DNA of 64,000 bases from Pseudogymnoascus destructans (lineage: Eukaryota > Ascomycota > Leotiomycetes > Thelebolales > Thelebolaceae). The notes beneath the pieces were generated by a model that saw only the letters and a list, made by a program, of their open reading frames with translations, was not told the origin of the DNA and did no database searches. Location of the stretch: positions 620,001 through 684,000 of the forward strand of contig NW_020167533.1 in assembly GCF_001641265.1 (NCBI RefSeq), in the 5' to 3' direction. A program made the translations under genes and the position numbers. This document shows positions 1 through 10,514 of the stretch, piece after piece. Each line of letters opens with the position of its first letter. The stretch's first letter is position 1.

Positions 1-144
1 GCCAACTCGTGTGCGATTAAGTCGAGTAATTGATGATTGAAGCGTTGATTTTGATACTTTGAAAATCCGGCTTGCGGCAGCAACGAATTCAGATGGGTTT
101 GCCGCAAGCCATTCACGAGCATCGGATAGAATAGGGTCTTCCAT
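1..144 (-). CDS. pogo/Fot1-like transposase, N-terminal 48 residues (partial)
   Basis: The frame is open from ATG at 144 to the window edge. It encodes a start of the type MED-P-LSDAREWLAANPS followed by an ASRIFKVSKSTLQSSI helix-turn-helix, the psq-like DNA-binding region of Fot1/pogo transposases. The decayed transposase starting at 51696 opens in the same way (MEESPLSNACE, then LAANPS, then FKVPRSTIQSRI), so the two are related copies. The catalytic DDE domain would lie outside the window. Intactness cannot be judged. Confidence 0.65.
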   Translation of the reverse strand, partial: MEDPILSDAREWLAANPSEFVAAASRIFKVSKSTLQSSITRLNRTRVG

Positions 145-277
145 TTCAATTACATAGTTGTAGTATACAAATTATAAGCTATAGATATGTTGAGGCTATG
201 GATGGGGATACGATACGAAGTGGCGGTGAGCATCAACGGTGAACGCCGTTTGCTTCCGCGAACGCTCTTTGCTTACC

Positions 278-300
278 CCGACCCTATGCAATAGGGTCGG
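278..300. repeat. 23 bp perfect hairpin near transposon end
   Basis: Ten bases CCGACCCTAT, a three-base loop, then the exact reverse complement ATAGGGTCGG. It sits about 10 bp from the presumed end of the pogo-like element. Confidence 0.8.
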
Positions 301-310
301 TTCCGACGAT

Positions 311-697
311 TACGTTGGTTCATCTTGTTGGTTCAACACAATCTCTCGCGTTCCATGTTGCTTCATGCTGCATATGCTCAAGCACAATCAAACTCTTTCC
401 ATCACTCGTACATATTTCTTCTTCCCCTCTTTCTCTGACTGTTCATCGCATGTGGACCCTGGTATTCGCTGTATGAAAACTGCTTGAAGGAACCTGCATA
501 AAGTCTCTGCGAACTGAGGCACCTGTTGAGCTATCCCAGTGACATTTGTCCTGTCACGGATCCTGCGCACAAAGTGTCATCTCGCAGCGTCCGTCCACGC
601 TTTACCCCGCAGGCCATGAGCTGAACATTAATTATATTTTCTTATATTACCGCCCTAGACGCGCAGGAAAAGGACTGATTGGATTTCAATCGCTGCG
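311..697. other. Intergenic; upstream region of the Ada-like gene
   Basis: About 390 bp between the pogo end and the Ada-like start codon. The short open frames here have no recognisable domain. It should contain the promoter of the Ada-like gene, but I see no convincing Ada box or other defined site. Confidence 0.4.
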
Positions 698-1690
698 ATG
701 GCCTCTTATCTGACGGAGTCGTCTCGTTGGGCTGCTCTGGAAGCACATGATCCCCTGGCCGACGGCAACTTTGTGTATTGCGTCAAGACGACGGGCATAT
801 ATTGTCGCCCGACATGTGGTGCTCGACTCGCGCGCCGAGCAAACGTGGTCTTCCAAGACAACGCCTCTGCTGCACAAGAGGCCGGGTTTCGGGCCTGCAA
901 GCGGTGCAAACCGGATCTTGACAAGCACGACCCACAAGCTACACTCGTGGCCAGAGCGCGGCACACCATCGAGAGGATCCAGGCTGAGAAGGGCTCCATC
1001 CCGTCGCTTGCAAACCTGGCTGAAGAAGCCGGGTTGACGAAGAGCCACTTCCATCGGGTTTTCAAGAAGATTACAGGTGTCACCCCACGAGTTTACGCCG
1101 AGGGCTTGGCGAAGGATGGCAATGCTGAATTGAAGTCGCCACAGTCGATTGCTTCAGAAACACCATCCCTTGGGTATCTGGCGAGTAAAACCGCCAGTGA
1201 AGGCCCTGCGACACCCGTGCTACACCAGCTCCCATCAGTCCCGGAAGGCCCAGCTTCCAAGAACTCGGCGTTCAGCCACATGACGCCTATTAGGCCTCAA
1301 TCTAGAGCCATGGGTATGAATGAGACCGATTTGATCGATGACCTCTACTCCATGGCCTCCGGATTGCCCAGCAGAGTGGCAGTACCAAAGCCAAGCCCGA
1401 AGGAGATATTCTACACCATCCAACCATGGAAATCGAGCTTCGTCCTGATAGCCACGAGCCCTAATGGGATGTGTTTAATGGAAATTGAGGACTCGAGCGA
1501 CGCTCTTTTGCACATTTTATCTACGCGCTTTCCAGACGCCCACTTGGCACTGTCGTCGTGGTCTCCCTCGAAGTCATCTGCGGGCCTCAAGGGCCATCAG
1601 AACTCGCAGGAAGCCATCTTTGAGAATATTATGAACGCTTTGGTTAATCCTACTGGGAAAATTTTAGATATTCCTTTTGATTTGCATTGA
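698..1690 (+). CDS. Ada-like methylphosphotriester-DNA repair protein / AraC-type regulator, truncated
   Basis: Single-exon gene of 330 residues. Residues 26-71 form the Ada metal-binding domain with its four zinc cysteines at C36, C40, C67 and C70 (spacing CX3C, CX2C as in bacterial Ada), including TTGIYCRPTC and AGFRACKRC. Residues about 95-135 form an AraC-type helix-turn-helix. In bacterial Ada, one of these cysteines takes the methyl group from a phosphotriester and turns the protein into a transcription activator. Residues about 230-328 resemble the RNase H-like N-terminal part of the O6-methylguanine transferase half, but the protein stops at LDIPFDLH, just where the catalytic PCHR domain should start. 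A separate PCHR protein is encoded at 7421-7933. The domain call is firm; in vivo function is inferred. Confidence 0.88.
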   Translation: MASYLTESSRWAALEAHDPLADGNFVYCVKTTGIYCRPTCGARLARRANVVFQDNASAAQEAGFRACKRCKPDLDKHDPQATLVARARHTIERIQAEKGSIPSLANLAEEAGLTKSHFHRVFKKITGVTPRVYAEGLAKDGNAELKSPQSIASETPSLGYLASKTASEGPATPVLHQLPSVPEGPASKNSAFSHMTPIRPQSRAMGMNETDLIDDLYSMASGLPSRVAVPKPSPKEIFYTIQPWKSSFVLIATSPNGMCLMEIEDSSDALLHILSTRFPDAHLALSSWSPSKSSAGLKGHQNSQEAIFENIMNALVNPTGKILDIPFDLH

Positions 1691-2065
1691 AAATTTCCCT
1701 CGGCATCTGGAATGTCGGACGCGAAAGGGGAAGGCTCTTATGAGAGAGGTCTAATATGGGAACGGTTATTTTGGCAGTTGAGCAGTTGCAGTTAGAAACT
1801 GCCACTGGTGGCTCAAGATGTGATATGGGCATGATAAATGTCGGTCGGTGGTGCAGCAGTTTATTCCTAGAGTAGTAGAGCTGGGCTCTATAGCAAACCA
1901 AACGCGAGACCCCATGATGTTGGAGTCGACAACGATCCCCCGTGTGAGTCGAGGAGTGTTGAAGGTCTCTCTGAAGTGGCGAATAATTGATTCTACACCC
2001 CCCCCACCTCCAAGACCATAAGATTTGTAAAATTACCTACAAAGCTTCAACAGTATGAGATCATA
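1691..2065. other. Intergenic
   Basis: Region between the Ada-like stop codon and the Tc1 element. It has a poly-C run near 2000. No continuation of the methyltransferase domain is visible in any frame. Confidence 0.4.
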
Positions 2066-2950
2066 TACGGAGGCGTGTACCAAAAGTCCTTGCCAGGCAG
2101 GGGTATAGCCTACCCCTGTCAAAATGAGCATTCACGATACTTGCACCTGTAGCTTCATAAAATGAGAATCAATTATAATAGTTAATAGTTCCTACGTGCC
2201 TTGCCATGTGTAGATATATTACTAACCCCTTCCTTATATCCATTTCCTCCTTCGAGTCTAATAACCTCTTGAATATGGCGTGGAATCCTCTCGATCCACG
2301 CCTGTATTCTCCGTTGTTCATGCTCCTCCCATGCCTTTTTCCACACAATTTCTGCAGTTTTCCGAGTTGTAGGAGGCCCTTTACGAGTAGTAACCCGCTT
2401 CATAAATGGTCAACAAGGCTCAATCATATTAAGGTCAGGCGAATTACCTGGCCATAATAGCCGTTGAATATCAAACCTATCAAAGACAGCCTTTTGCCAC
2501 TTTGACGCATGAGATGGTGCTTTATCTTCTTGTACAATAGTATTTAGCCTTTCCTTCTTACACCCTTGTGCAAATGGTAGAAGTAAAGGCTCAAGGATGA
2601 CTTTTCAGTATCGCCATGCATCAATTCCTCCTTTTTGTAATGGTGGGTGCACCAGATGTGAGAATCTAGCAACCCAAGGGAAGGGATGATTTTACTACGA
2701 CAACACACTGTCTTAGGAAACAGAGCCAAAGGGTTGTAGTTTAGACTATTCCACAATGCAGCAATCAGGTGTATGATGTAGTGAAGTGGTTTAGACAAGT
2801 TGTAACAAATGTTGAGTCTGAGAACTCAGGGGTAAGTAAGAGGTTAGCACCTCACTGACTTTTCAGAAACAAAGAATAACAAGATCAATGCTTGGAAGCT
2901 TGGAAAAGACGTAGAAGTTGTGCTAGTCGATTTACTGTATTGTCTGCTTG

Positions 2951-3585
2951 TGCAAGGACACAGGGCACCCAGCTCACAGTAATAGCATATGAGAGTGCGA
3001 GTCAGAGGCTAAACGGATGCTATCCTATAGGTCTACTACGAAGGATACAAAAAAGATGAAGGGGGAACCCCGTGAGTCAATTCCCTCAAGTACCCGAACC
3101 CATCCGACTTGGTTAGCCCAGCCAAATGATCACACGTGACCAGGGGGAACCCTGTGAGTCAATTCCCTCAAATACCCGAAACCCATCCGACTTGGTTAGC
3201 CCAGCCAAATGATCACACGTGACCAGGGGGAACCCTGTGAGTCAATTCCCTCAAATACCCGAAACCCATCCGACTTGGTTAGCCCAGCCAAATGATCACA
3301 TGTGACCAGGAGGAACCCTGTGAGTCAATTCCCTCAAATACCCGAAACCCATCCGACTCGATTAGCCCACCCAAATGATCACACATGACCAGGGGGAACC
3401 CCGTGAGTCAATTCCCTCAAGTACCCGAAACCCATCCGGCTCGGTTAGATGCAATGAACTCTACCATCTAGGTGATATTGAGATATAACACGCTGGACAA
3501 TAGTTGCTCACCCAAATAATCACACGTGACCCGCAGCTACTCAGAGTCTGCTCCTTAGAGTGAGAGACGAGAAGGCATCCTTACA
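2951..3585 (-). mobile_element. LTR2 solo LTR nested in LTR1 copy A
   Basis: 635 bp, TG...CA ends (TGTAAGGATG in sense). It is flanked by GCTTG at 2946-2950 and 3586-3590. Other LTR1 copies lack this block at exactly this point. Its start and internal repeats resemble the 3' LTR of GypC at 58642-59310. Confidence 0.85.
3061..3450. repeat. Five 83 bp tandem repeats in LTR2 copy A
   Basis: Units begin GGGGGAACCC at 3061, 3143, 3226, 3309 and 3392 and include ATCCGACTTGG and CAAATGATCACACGTGACC. The spacing is 82-83 bp. A partial sixth copy follows. The mirror copy lies in LTR2 of copy B. Confidence 0.9.
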
Positions 3586-4689
3586 GCTTGCCCTTTCTTA
3601 AGGAAAGGGCAATCCTATTTATGCTAAAGGAGTGTAGTTCTCTCATTTTCCAAGACTTTCCATGACTAACCAGGCTTGGTAACTGTAGTCAATGTAAGAG
3701 AATCCCATAGAACCATCTCTTAGGTTCCTAGCCTATAGGGAGTGAAAGGAGGTCCAAGGTCAGAGTACCCCTATAGACAAATTATGTCATAACTTAACCA
3801 ATCTTGTGGGTAACTAAGGAGCGATGACGTGTAATGAATCATAGAGGGTTGTAGAAGCTTCTAGAGCTATCGTTCATGTTCCTAGGCCTCTAGTTGGTAG
3901 AGATATGCCATGTGGTAGTATTGGCCCACCCCCTTAAGGAGGAGATTTTCTTTAATAACTTGTTCAATGAGTGTCCAAATGATATGCCGTGATGTATGTA
4001 GCATAAACAAATGTAGTAGAAGAGTTTACAGCAATTGTTGAGTAGTATTGCTCTTGTTGTTGGTGTGATAAGCCAAGATATGTATGGTGACTTGTAGGTT
4101 TGAGGAGGAGATTTCTAAGTTTGCTCTTGAGTTTGATAGCAAACTGAGTGTAACAAATGTCAGTATGACACTTTTCCTTTCTCACAGGTCATTGCTCCTG
4201 TCTTTTTTGTAAACTTCCACTCTGGCTTCCTTCCTCTATAGTTCCGTAATCCAAGGTGACATATTCCATTTTCAAGTTCCCATTCCTCTTTGCATTGTGC
4301 TTCAATTGTATTATTAACTGCTTCGATTTCAATTGCTGCTTCTCTCTTCTCCCTTGCTGCGAAGTGTATATGGCCCCTTTTATCGTATGTAAAACAGCTC
4401 CACCACATGAATTCCGACGCTCCGTGCCATCGAGAGCGAATAACAGATGGCTCGAATCTCTCATCTTTTGTCCTCCATACTTTAAATCCTCCACGTCGAT
4501 GGCCAAGGACAATAGATGTTTCATCTTTTCTAATCTGTAAGAGTCCAATGTGCATATCATAGAGCGAATTGTAGTCGTGCTTCTCTCATCGCTTTAGTTA
4601 ATCCTGGTTTCCATGTTGGCTTTTGTTTTATCAGTTTATGGCGTTGTAGTACTCAAAAAGCAGTCATTGTAGACACACCATTTTCATAA

Positions 4690-6224
4690 TGTCATACTGA
4701 CATCCGTTGCACTCAGTTTGCTATCAAACTCAAGAGCAAACTTAGAAATCTCCTCCTCAAACCTACAAGTCACCATTCATATCTTGGCTTATCACACCAA
4801 CAACAAGAGCAATACTACTCAACAATTGCTGTAAACTCTTCTACTACATTTGTTTATGCTACATACATCACGGCATATCATTTGGACACTCATTGAACAA
4901 GTTATTAAAGAAAATCTCCTCCTTAAGGGGGTGGGCCAATACTACCACATGGCATATCTCTACCAACTAGAGGCCTAGGAACATGAACGATAGCTCTAGA
5001 AGCTTCTACAACCCTCTATGATTCATTACACGTCATCGCTCCTTAGTTACCCACAAGATTGGTTAAGTTATGACATAATTTGTCTATAGGGGTACTCTGA
5101 CCTTGGACCTCCTTTCACTCCCTATAGGCTAGGAACCTAAGAGATGGTTCTATGGGATTCTCTTACATTGACTACAGTTACCAAGCCTGGTTAGTCATGG
5201 AAAGTCTTGGAAAATGAGAGAACTACACTCCTTTAGCATAAATAGGATTGCCCTTTCCTTAAGAAAGGGCAAGCTGTAAGGATGCCTTCTCGTCTCTCAC
5301 TCTAAGGAGCAGACTCTGAGTAGCTGCGGGTCACGTGTGATTATTTGGGTGAGCAACTATTGTCCAGCGTGTTATATCTCAATATCACCTAGATGGTAGA
5401 GTTCATTGCATCTAACCGAGCCGGATGGGTTTCGGGTACTTGAGGGAATTGACTCACGGGGTTCCCCCTGGTCATGTGTGATCATTTGGGTGGGCTAATC
5501 GAGTCGGATGGGTTTCGGGTATTTGAGGGAATTGACTCACAGGGTTCCTCCTGGTCACATGTGATCATTTGGCTGGGCTAACCAAGTCGGATGGGTTTCG
5601 GGTATTTGAGGGAATTGACTCACAGGGTTCCCCCTGGTCACGTGTGATCATTTGGCTGGGCTAACCAAGTCGGATGGGTTTCGGGTATTTGAGGGAATTG
5701 ACTCACAGGGTTCCCCCTGGTCACGTGTGATCATTTGGCTGGGCTAACCAAGTCGGATGGGTTCGGGTACTTGAGGGAATTGACTCACGGGGTTCCCCCT
5801 TCATCTTTTTTGTATCCTTCGTAGTAGACCTATAGGATAGCATCCGTTTAGCCTCTGACTCGCACTCTCATATGCTATTACTGTGAGCTGGGTGCCCTGT
5901 GTCCTTGCACAAGCAGACAATACAGTAAATCGACTAGCACAACTTCTACGTCTTTTCCAAGCTTCCAAGCATTGATCTTGTTATTCTTTGTTTCTGAAAA
6001 GTCAGTGAGGTGCTAACCTCTTACTTACCCCTGAGTTCTCAGACTCAACATTTGTTACAACTTGTCTAAACCACTTCACTACATCATACACCTGATTGCT
6101 GCATTGTGGAATAGTCTAAACTACAACCCTTTGGCTCTGTTTCCTAAGACAGTGTGTTGTCATAGTAAAATCATCCCTTCCCTTGGGTTGCTAGATTCTC
6201 ACATCTGGTGCACCCACCATTACA
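4690..6224 (+). mobile_element. Solo LTR-like element, family LTR1, copy B (with nested LTR2)
   Basis: 1535 bp from TGTCATACTGACA to CACCATTACA, flanked by CATAA at 4685-4689 and 6225-6229. Same length and same nested LTR2 as copy A, in opposite orientation. Sequence differences from copy A include transitions at CpG (for example CCGTTGCAC against TTGTTACAC). Confidence 0.88.
5275..5909 (+). mobile_element. LTR2 solo LTR nested in LTR1 copy B
   Basis: 635 bp, TGTAAGGATG...TCCTTGCA, flanked by CAAGC at 5270-5274 and 5910-5914. It contains the same 83 bp tandem repeats (about 5409-5800). Confidence 0.85.
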
Positions 6225-6771
6225 CATAACCAATTGTTGCTGCTGTCTTCTCTCGAGGGTTCCGGTCCATTTTTATACTCTTTATAAGAATCTCTTCGCC
6301 ATTTGCACTTAGTTTCTGAGGGCATCCTGTTCGAGGGGCATCACTAAGATATTTATTGAGTAATTGCTTGTCGATATCTGGATTATATCCACGGCGGCCT
6401 GCTTCAGCCATGTAGAATCGCACTTGCCGCTCAGAAATTTTTGTATTCTCTTTAATTTGCTGATATGTAGCTCCCTAAGCTCGGAGTCCTATAGCTTGAG
6501 CTCGCGTTGCAAGAGAGTATGAAGGCATATTTAATATCTGTATTATCTTCTACTCTACAAAATACGAATTGACGATGCCTATTTACTGACTTTACCCGTA
6601 TTTTTAGCCCCGAACGCTACATTCCTTGGCACTGTTAGCCCGGCAAGGACTTTTGGTACACGCCTCCGTACCCATCCCGGAATAAGAGTCAAGCAGCGGC
6701 TCCAAGACTTCCAAGTCTGAGAGGGACGTGTAGCATTCCCGTGCCACGTGACGTGCTGATTGGTTACATTG

Positions 6772-7139
6772 TGTTGGGGGAAACGGACAATCCCATGGGA
6801 TACGGTAGTCTTTCGCGCCCAAAATGGCACTTTTCTCCGTGGGACTATCTAGTTCCCCAGTCGGTCAGAGTACTGAGCTGAGGTTTCAGCTCAGTGTATC
6901 ACTTCGGTTTGGGGTGTAGGGACCCAAACCTTCGGGGTTTTGGGGGTTTCTCCCAGGCCTACAAATAGCGTACGTAGACCCGTAGTTTAGTGAGCAATTC
7001 AATTGATTATATTATCCTATATACGGTATTCTACTGTTGAAGCCTCTGTTCTGCTGCCCGTAAGAGATTAATTACGGTGACCGGAGATTATCACACGATT
7101 CTGTGTGTGGTTCTCCGTACTCCGCAATTACCTCCAACA
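6772..7139. mobile_element. Solo LTR, copia-like ends
   Basis: 368 bp with inverted ends TGTTGG / CCAACA and a perfect 5 bp duplication CATTG at 6767-6771 and 7140-7144. TGTTGG...CCAACA ends are usual for Ty1/copia LTRs. No internal region remains. It lies in the upstream region of the methyltransferase gene. Confidence 0.82.
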
Positions 7140-7420
7140 CATTGGGAGCAACCGCACTCTAGCGCGGTGGGGCGAACAGACTTCCTACGAGCCTCAACTC
7201 TGGACGTCGCTCATATAAATAAACCCATCGCCTCCACAAAAGTAGACTGGGAGAAACTGTTGATAAGAGCTTTACTGCAGGAACAAAGACCGCCCGCTAC
7301 TGCCCGTAGTCAGACTCGTTATCAATATTGGAGAACCGCCAATATTCTCACTTTGAACACCACCAGCGAGAGACTGGCCCTCTAAATCCCATACTGCGCC
7401 CCAAGGCAACCACAGGCAAG

Positions 7421-7933
7421 ATGGCAGTAAAAGTTACGCCTTACCAAGAGGTATTTATCTTTTCTGAGACTGATAAGGGAGAGAGCTCGTCAACTAACAT
7501 CACAGCGCGTCTACGCCCTCCTCGTCCAAATCCCCTCCGGCCGCATCACATCCTACAAATCCCTCTCCGACGCCCTGAACTCAAGCCCACGCGCTATCGG
7601 GGGTGCATTGAGGAATAACCCTTTTGCGCCTGAAGTCGTAAGTTTCCTCCCCGCCTCATTCTTTCACCTCCGTCTCTGCCATTCCTGTACTTTTCTTACG
7701 GGCGTGGCAAAAAATAAATAAAGAGAGTGAGTGCTGATAGTAGCTTGTAGCCGTGTCATAGGTGTATTGCTTCTACGGGGTTTGTGGGGGGGTTTATGGG
7801 GGGTTGGAATAAGGCGCCGAGCGGGATTAATCAGGAGAAGAAGATTGAGTTGCTGAGGGGGGAAGGGGTGGAGTTTGATGAGAAGGGGATGTTGATGGAT
7901 AAGGGGAGGTGGTGGGATGGGTTTAAGGTGTGA
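7421..7933 (+). CDS. Small O6-alkylguanine-DNA alkyltransferase-family protein
   Basis: Three exons, 7421-7450, 7506-7637 and 7751-7933, with introns of 55 bp (branch ACTAAC) and 113 bp; all junctions keep frame and give 114 residues. It matches the C-terminal DNA-binding domain of the MGMT family: QIPSGRITSY (Tyr27), SSPRAIGGAL (Arg39, the Arg finger), NNPFAPEV and PCHR with acceptor Cys56, then GGFMGGWNKAPSG. These proteins move the alkyl group from O6-alkylguanine to their own Cys. The length is that of alkyltransferase-like proteins (about 110 aa), but those have Trp in place of Cys, so this one may be catalytic. The start is the first ATG in frame; a further 5' exon is possible. It may be functionally paired with the Ada-like gene upstream. 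Confidence 0.85.
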
Positions 7934-8213
7934 TGAAGGGCGTTGGGAGGGCTGTACTGTATATTATAACGCGACCAAGGAAATAGGCCTCTTGAATACG
8001 GCGAGAATGAATCATTAATAACCCCAAAATGGATTTCTATTTGCTATTGTTGCCCAGGTGGTATAATAATATCCCCGCATAAAATCCAAAACTCCCGTAG
8101 CGTAAATAATCGTCCCATAAAGTCATTCCAGTCATATACTCATTACCATAAGCATAACACATCCCAATAATCATACAAACCCGCCCCCCAAACCCATAAA
8201 TACGCCATCAATC

Positions 8214-10514
8214 TCACAGCGATATATCCTGTGCCGCCTCACTTAACACACTCAGCAAACTCCCCGCCGCACCGCCAATACTCGCCGCCGTAAACCTCTC
8301 CGACCATCGTTTATTTTGCGACCACCTACTCCCCCCCTTCACCGCACCCCCCTTCACCGCCTCCCCACTCTCCCTCCCCTCCCTCTCCCTCCCCTTCCTC
8401 TCCCTCTCCGAACTCACAGCTCCACTCGGCCCATCCATCCACGACTGCGGCATCCTATACTGCCCCTGCTTCCTCGGCGCGTACTGTGGCCTCTCCCTAT
8501 CCCCCTCCTCCCCACTCCGTCTAGCCTGATCGCGACTATACCGTCTATCCACCGAACCCCTACTCGACGACGACTCATCATCGCTCGTATCCGTAATCCT
8601 CATTTCCTCGTCGGGGAAGTGGACCGATTTCTTAGGTGGTGCGGGGGCGGGGATGGGGTCGGCGGGCCGCGGGGTGCGCGCGCTTTGGGAGCGGAGACGG
8701 CGGGCTTCGTGGAGGGCGGCGGTGCGGATGGCGAGGTTTTGGATTTGGGGGAGGGTGAAGACGCCGAGGATTGCGACGTATTCGGGACGACTGGGGTGTG
8801 TTAGTATGTGTTTATATTTATTTATATATGGGAGATGGGGTACGTACGCTTCATATCTGAGTCGGTCTTCTTCGAGGATCTCGGTGCTAACTAGACGACG
8901 CCGTATCTTGGTCCACTTTGCGTCCCGAGGGATCTCGCGACCCTGCGAGTCTGGTGCCAGGCCGGCGGGTACGGAGGTGGTGATGTTTCGCGGGCTGTGT
9001 CCGTACGGTCTGTGGCAGGGTAGGGTGTGACTCTCACCGGTATGGGTAAGGCACCCGAGCCACGTGGTGAGGCACTGTACAGCGACTCCTCTGGTGCTAG
9101 GACAGGTAACTGTTGAGGTCGAGGCCGGTAGGCCATGGCGTTTCCATCGGTGAAGGATGATATCCTTTTGGAGGTGGAGGTGGAGCCGCTTGGAGAGTGG
9201 CCTTGGTCTCTGTCATTTTGGTCGGACTGTCGTCGAGGCCTTCCATCTGCTCGCGGTGCTTCGAGCATTCGCATCCTGCTTTCGTTCGCGGAGTCGTCGG
9301 CGAGGATGGACTCCGTGGTGCAGATCTCTGGCTCTGGTATTGGTGATCTGAGTTGTACGGATGTTGGAGGACTCGCGGCGATGACATAGCTATAACCGTT
9401 TCTACCGCATGAAGAGCCTGAACGCTGGAGAGATGGAACTGGTGGAGGTTGGACGGGCGGAGCATAAAGTATTGGGATCTGGGGTGGTAGGGGTTGAACT
9501 GGCGGGGCCTTTGTATCACCTATACCTTCCTTCCAAGCTGTTGTTATAGATTCTGGCTTTGGTCGCTCATTCTTCATTGTCTGTAGGAATTTGCTGTTAT
9601 CCTCCCCGACTCTAAGCTCCTTTATCGAGGAGTCAGAACTGGTAGTGTTGAACGACGGTGGGACGGAAGCAGATTCTGGTGATTGAACTTGTTCGAGCCA
9701 TTCCTGGGTATTTACTGATAAAACTGGCTGTCTTGCCTTCGCAGCGACCAGGACATCTTCGAGCAGTCCGTTCTGATCGATTTGCCGAATATAGGCTCGT
9801 AATACATCCTTTCAATTAATGTTAGCTCATGGAACCAGAAATTCAAGTGAGAACATCGATACTCACTTTATGTCGAGTTAAAACGTCGCTAGAGAACCCC
9901 TCCGCGACAAGTTCTCGCCGAAAGCTTTTCCACACTTCTTTATCGTCATCCTCATATGTAGTCATTAAAGAAGCCGCCCGCTGACCCATCCGCGACGCAA
10001 TATTGTCCACTTTATCCAATATGATATCCAGTTGTCCTCCATGATTATCCAGTGTCGTCGCCACCCTACTCGATTCGCGAAGTTGTATCGTGTCGAGCAG
10101 CGCCGTAATATTCGTTTTGTGATTTATAAGCTTCACCCTCACAGTGCCCAGCTGGTCCATCTCTATACTGCCAAACTTGATCTGATTCCACAGCTCTCCA
10201 CTCGTGTCCCCACTCCTATCGTTGTTCCTAATGTCGCCATACTTCCGCAGAAGTTCTTCCAGGTCCTCCAGCGTAAAGCGACAGTCGGCGATCAGCGGCG
10301 CAAGGTCTCGCGCATACAACGCCCGGTCGCGGTTCAGTATCGACTCCGGCGCTTGCACTTCGAACTTGAGATATCGCAGCACCGTATGGAGTGCGCGAAT
10401 CTCGCGCCCGATCTCGAAATAGGCATCGTCGGCGTTCTTGCACTGTCGGTACAGCCGGCGCGTGAACTCCAGTACAATAATTATATCCGCCGGATTAGAA
10501 CCGAAAGTCATCAC
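8214..10514 (-). CDS. Uncharacterised fungal N-terminal-domain protein (one-base frameshift)
   Basis: Three exons on the minus strand: 10514-9867, 9808-8848 and 8790-8214. The introns are 58 bp (9809-9866) and 57 bp (8791-8847, branch ACTAAC). Residues 1-216 match a conserved Pezizomycotina family starting MTFG-, with EIGREIRALHTVLRYLK, LNRDRALYARDLAPLI, MDQLGTVRVKLINHKTN and DDDKEVWKSFRRELVAEGF; this region resembles the helical N-termini of STAND-like fungal proteins. A long Pro/Ser-rich linker follows, then the conserved KWTKIRRRLVSTEILEEDRL and YVAILGVFT. Exon 2 is one base short for the frame: it must shift near 8960-8990, between SPPPYPPAW and APDSQGREIP. This is either a real mutation or a sequence error. 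Function unknown. Confidence 0.78.

Larger units (their letters stand above)
1..310 (-). mobile_element. End of a pogo/Fot1-like DNA transposon (cut by window edge)
   Basis: The transposase start lies at 144 on the minus strand, followed outward by about 165 bp that ends in a perfect hairpin (278-300) and then TTCCGACGAT before a TA at 311-312. The pogo element at 49394-51881 has the same layout: subterminal repeats, a terminal hairpin, then CACGACGAT and TA. That shared layout is why 310 is taken as the element end and TA as its target duplication. Only this end is in the window. Confidence 0.6.
2636..4170 (-). mobile_element. Solo LTR-like element, family LTR1, copy A (with nested LTR2)
   Basis: 1535 bp, TG...CA ends, flanked by CTTTT at 2631-2635 and 4171-4175. 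Orientation is set by taking TGTCATACTGACA as the start. It carries LTR2 (2951-3585) inside. No internal retrotransposon region is attached. It matches copy B at 4690-6224 almost base for base in inverted orientation. Confidence 0.88.
2182..6528 (-). pseudogene. Tc1/mariner transposase, broken into three blocks
   Basis: N-terminal block 6528-6230 starts at ATG 6528 and includes a helix-turn-helix and EAGRRGYNPDIDKQ. The middle block 4684-4176 holds the first catalytic Asp in DETSIVLGHRRGG. The C-terminal block 2635-2182 holds QEDKAPSHAS (second Asp) and PGNSPDLNMIEP (third catalytic position). The reading runs straight across both insertions, so the order is original. Inactivating changes include an in-frame TAG after residue 17, further stops in the middle block, a frameshift before DETS, and a TGA where the C-terminal block should read Trp. 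Dead copy. Confidence 0.88.
2068..6668 (-). mobile_element. Tc1/mariner-family element interrupted by two solo LTRs
   Basis: Terminal inverted repeats of about 27 bp (starting CGGAGGCGTGTACCAAAAG) lie at 2068-2094 and, as reverse complement, at 6642-6668. They are flanked by TA at 2066-2067 and 6669-6670. Removing the two LTR insertions and their 5 bp duplications leaves about 1.52 kb, a normal Tc1 length. The transposase reads on the minus strand in three blocks separated by the LTRs. Confidence 0.9.

Noticed and set aside
686..1083. Antisense open frames over the Ada-like gene
   Set aside because: Shadow frames of a gene with clear domain conservation on the plus strand.
698..2068. The Tc1 element truncated the Ada-like gene
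   Set aside because: The stop codon lies about 375 bp before the Tc1 end and the intervening DNA has no remaining domain coding.
3061..3450. CRISPR-like array
   Set aside because: The 83 bp units are contiguous tandem repeats without spacers, lie inside an LTR, and the genome is fungal.
2636..6224. One large foldback (inverted-repeat) transposon
   Set aside because: Each arm has its own distinct 5 bp duplication and the spacer is the middle of a Tc1 transposase gene, so these are two separate insertions.
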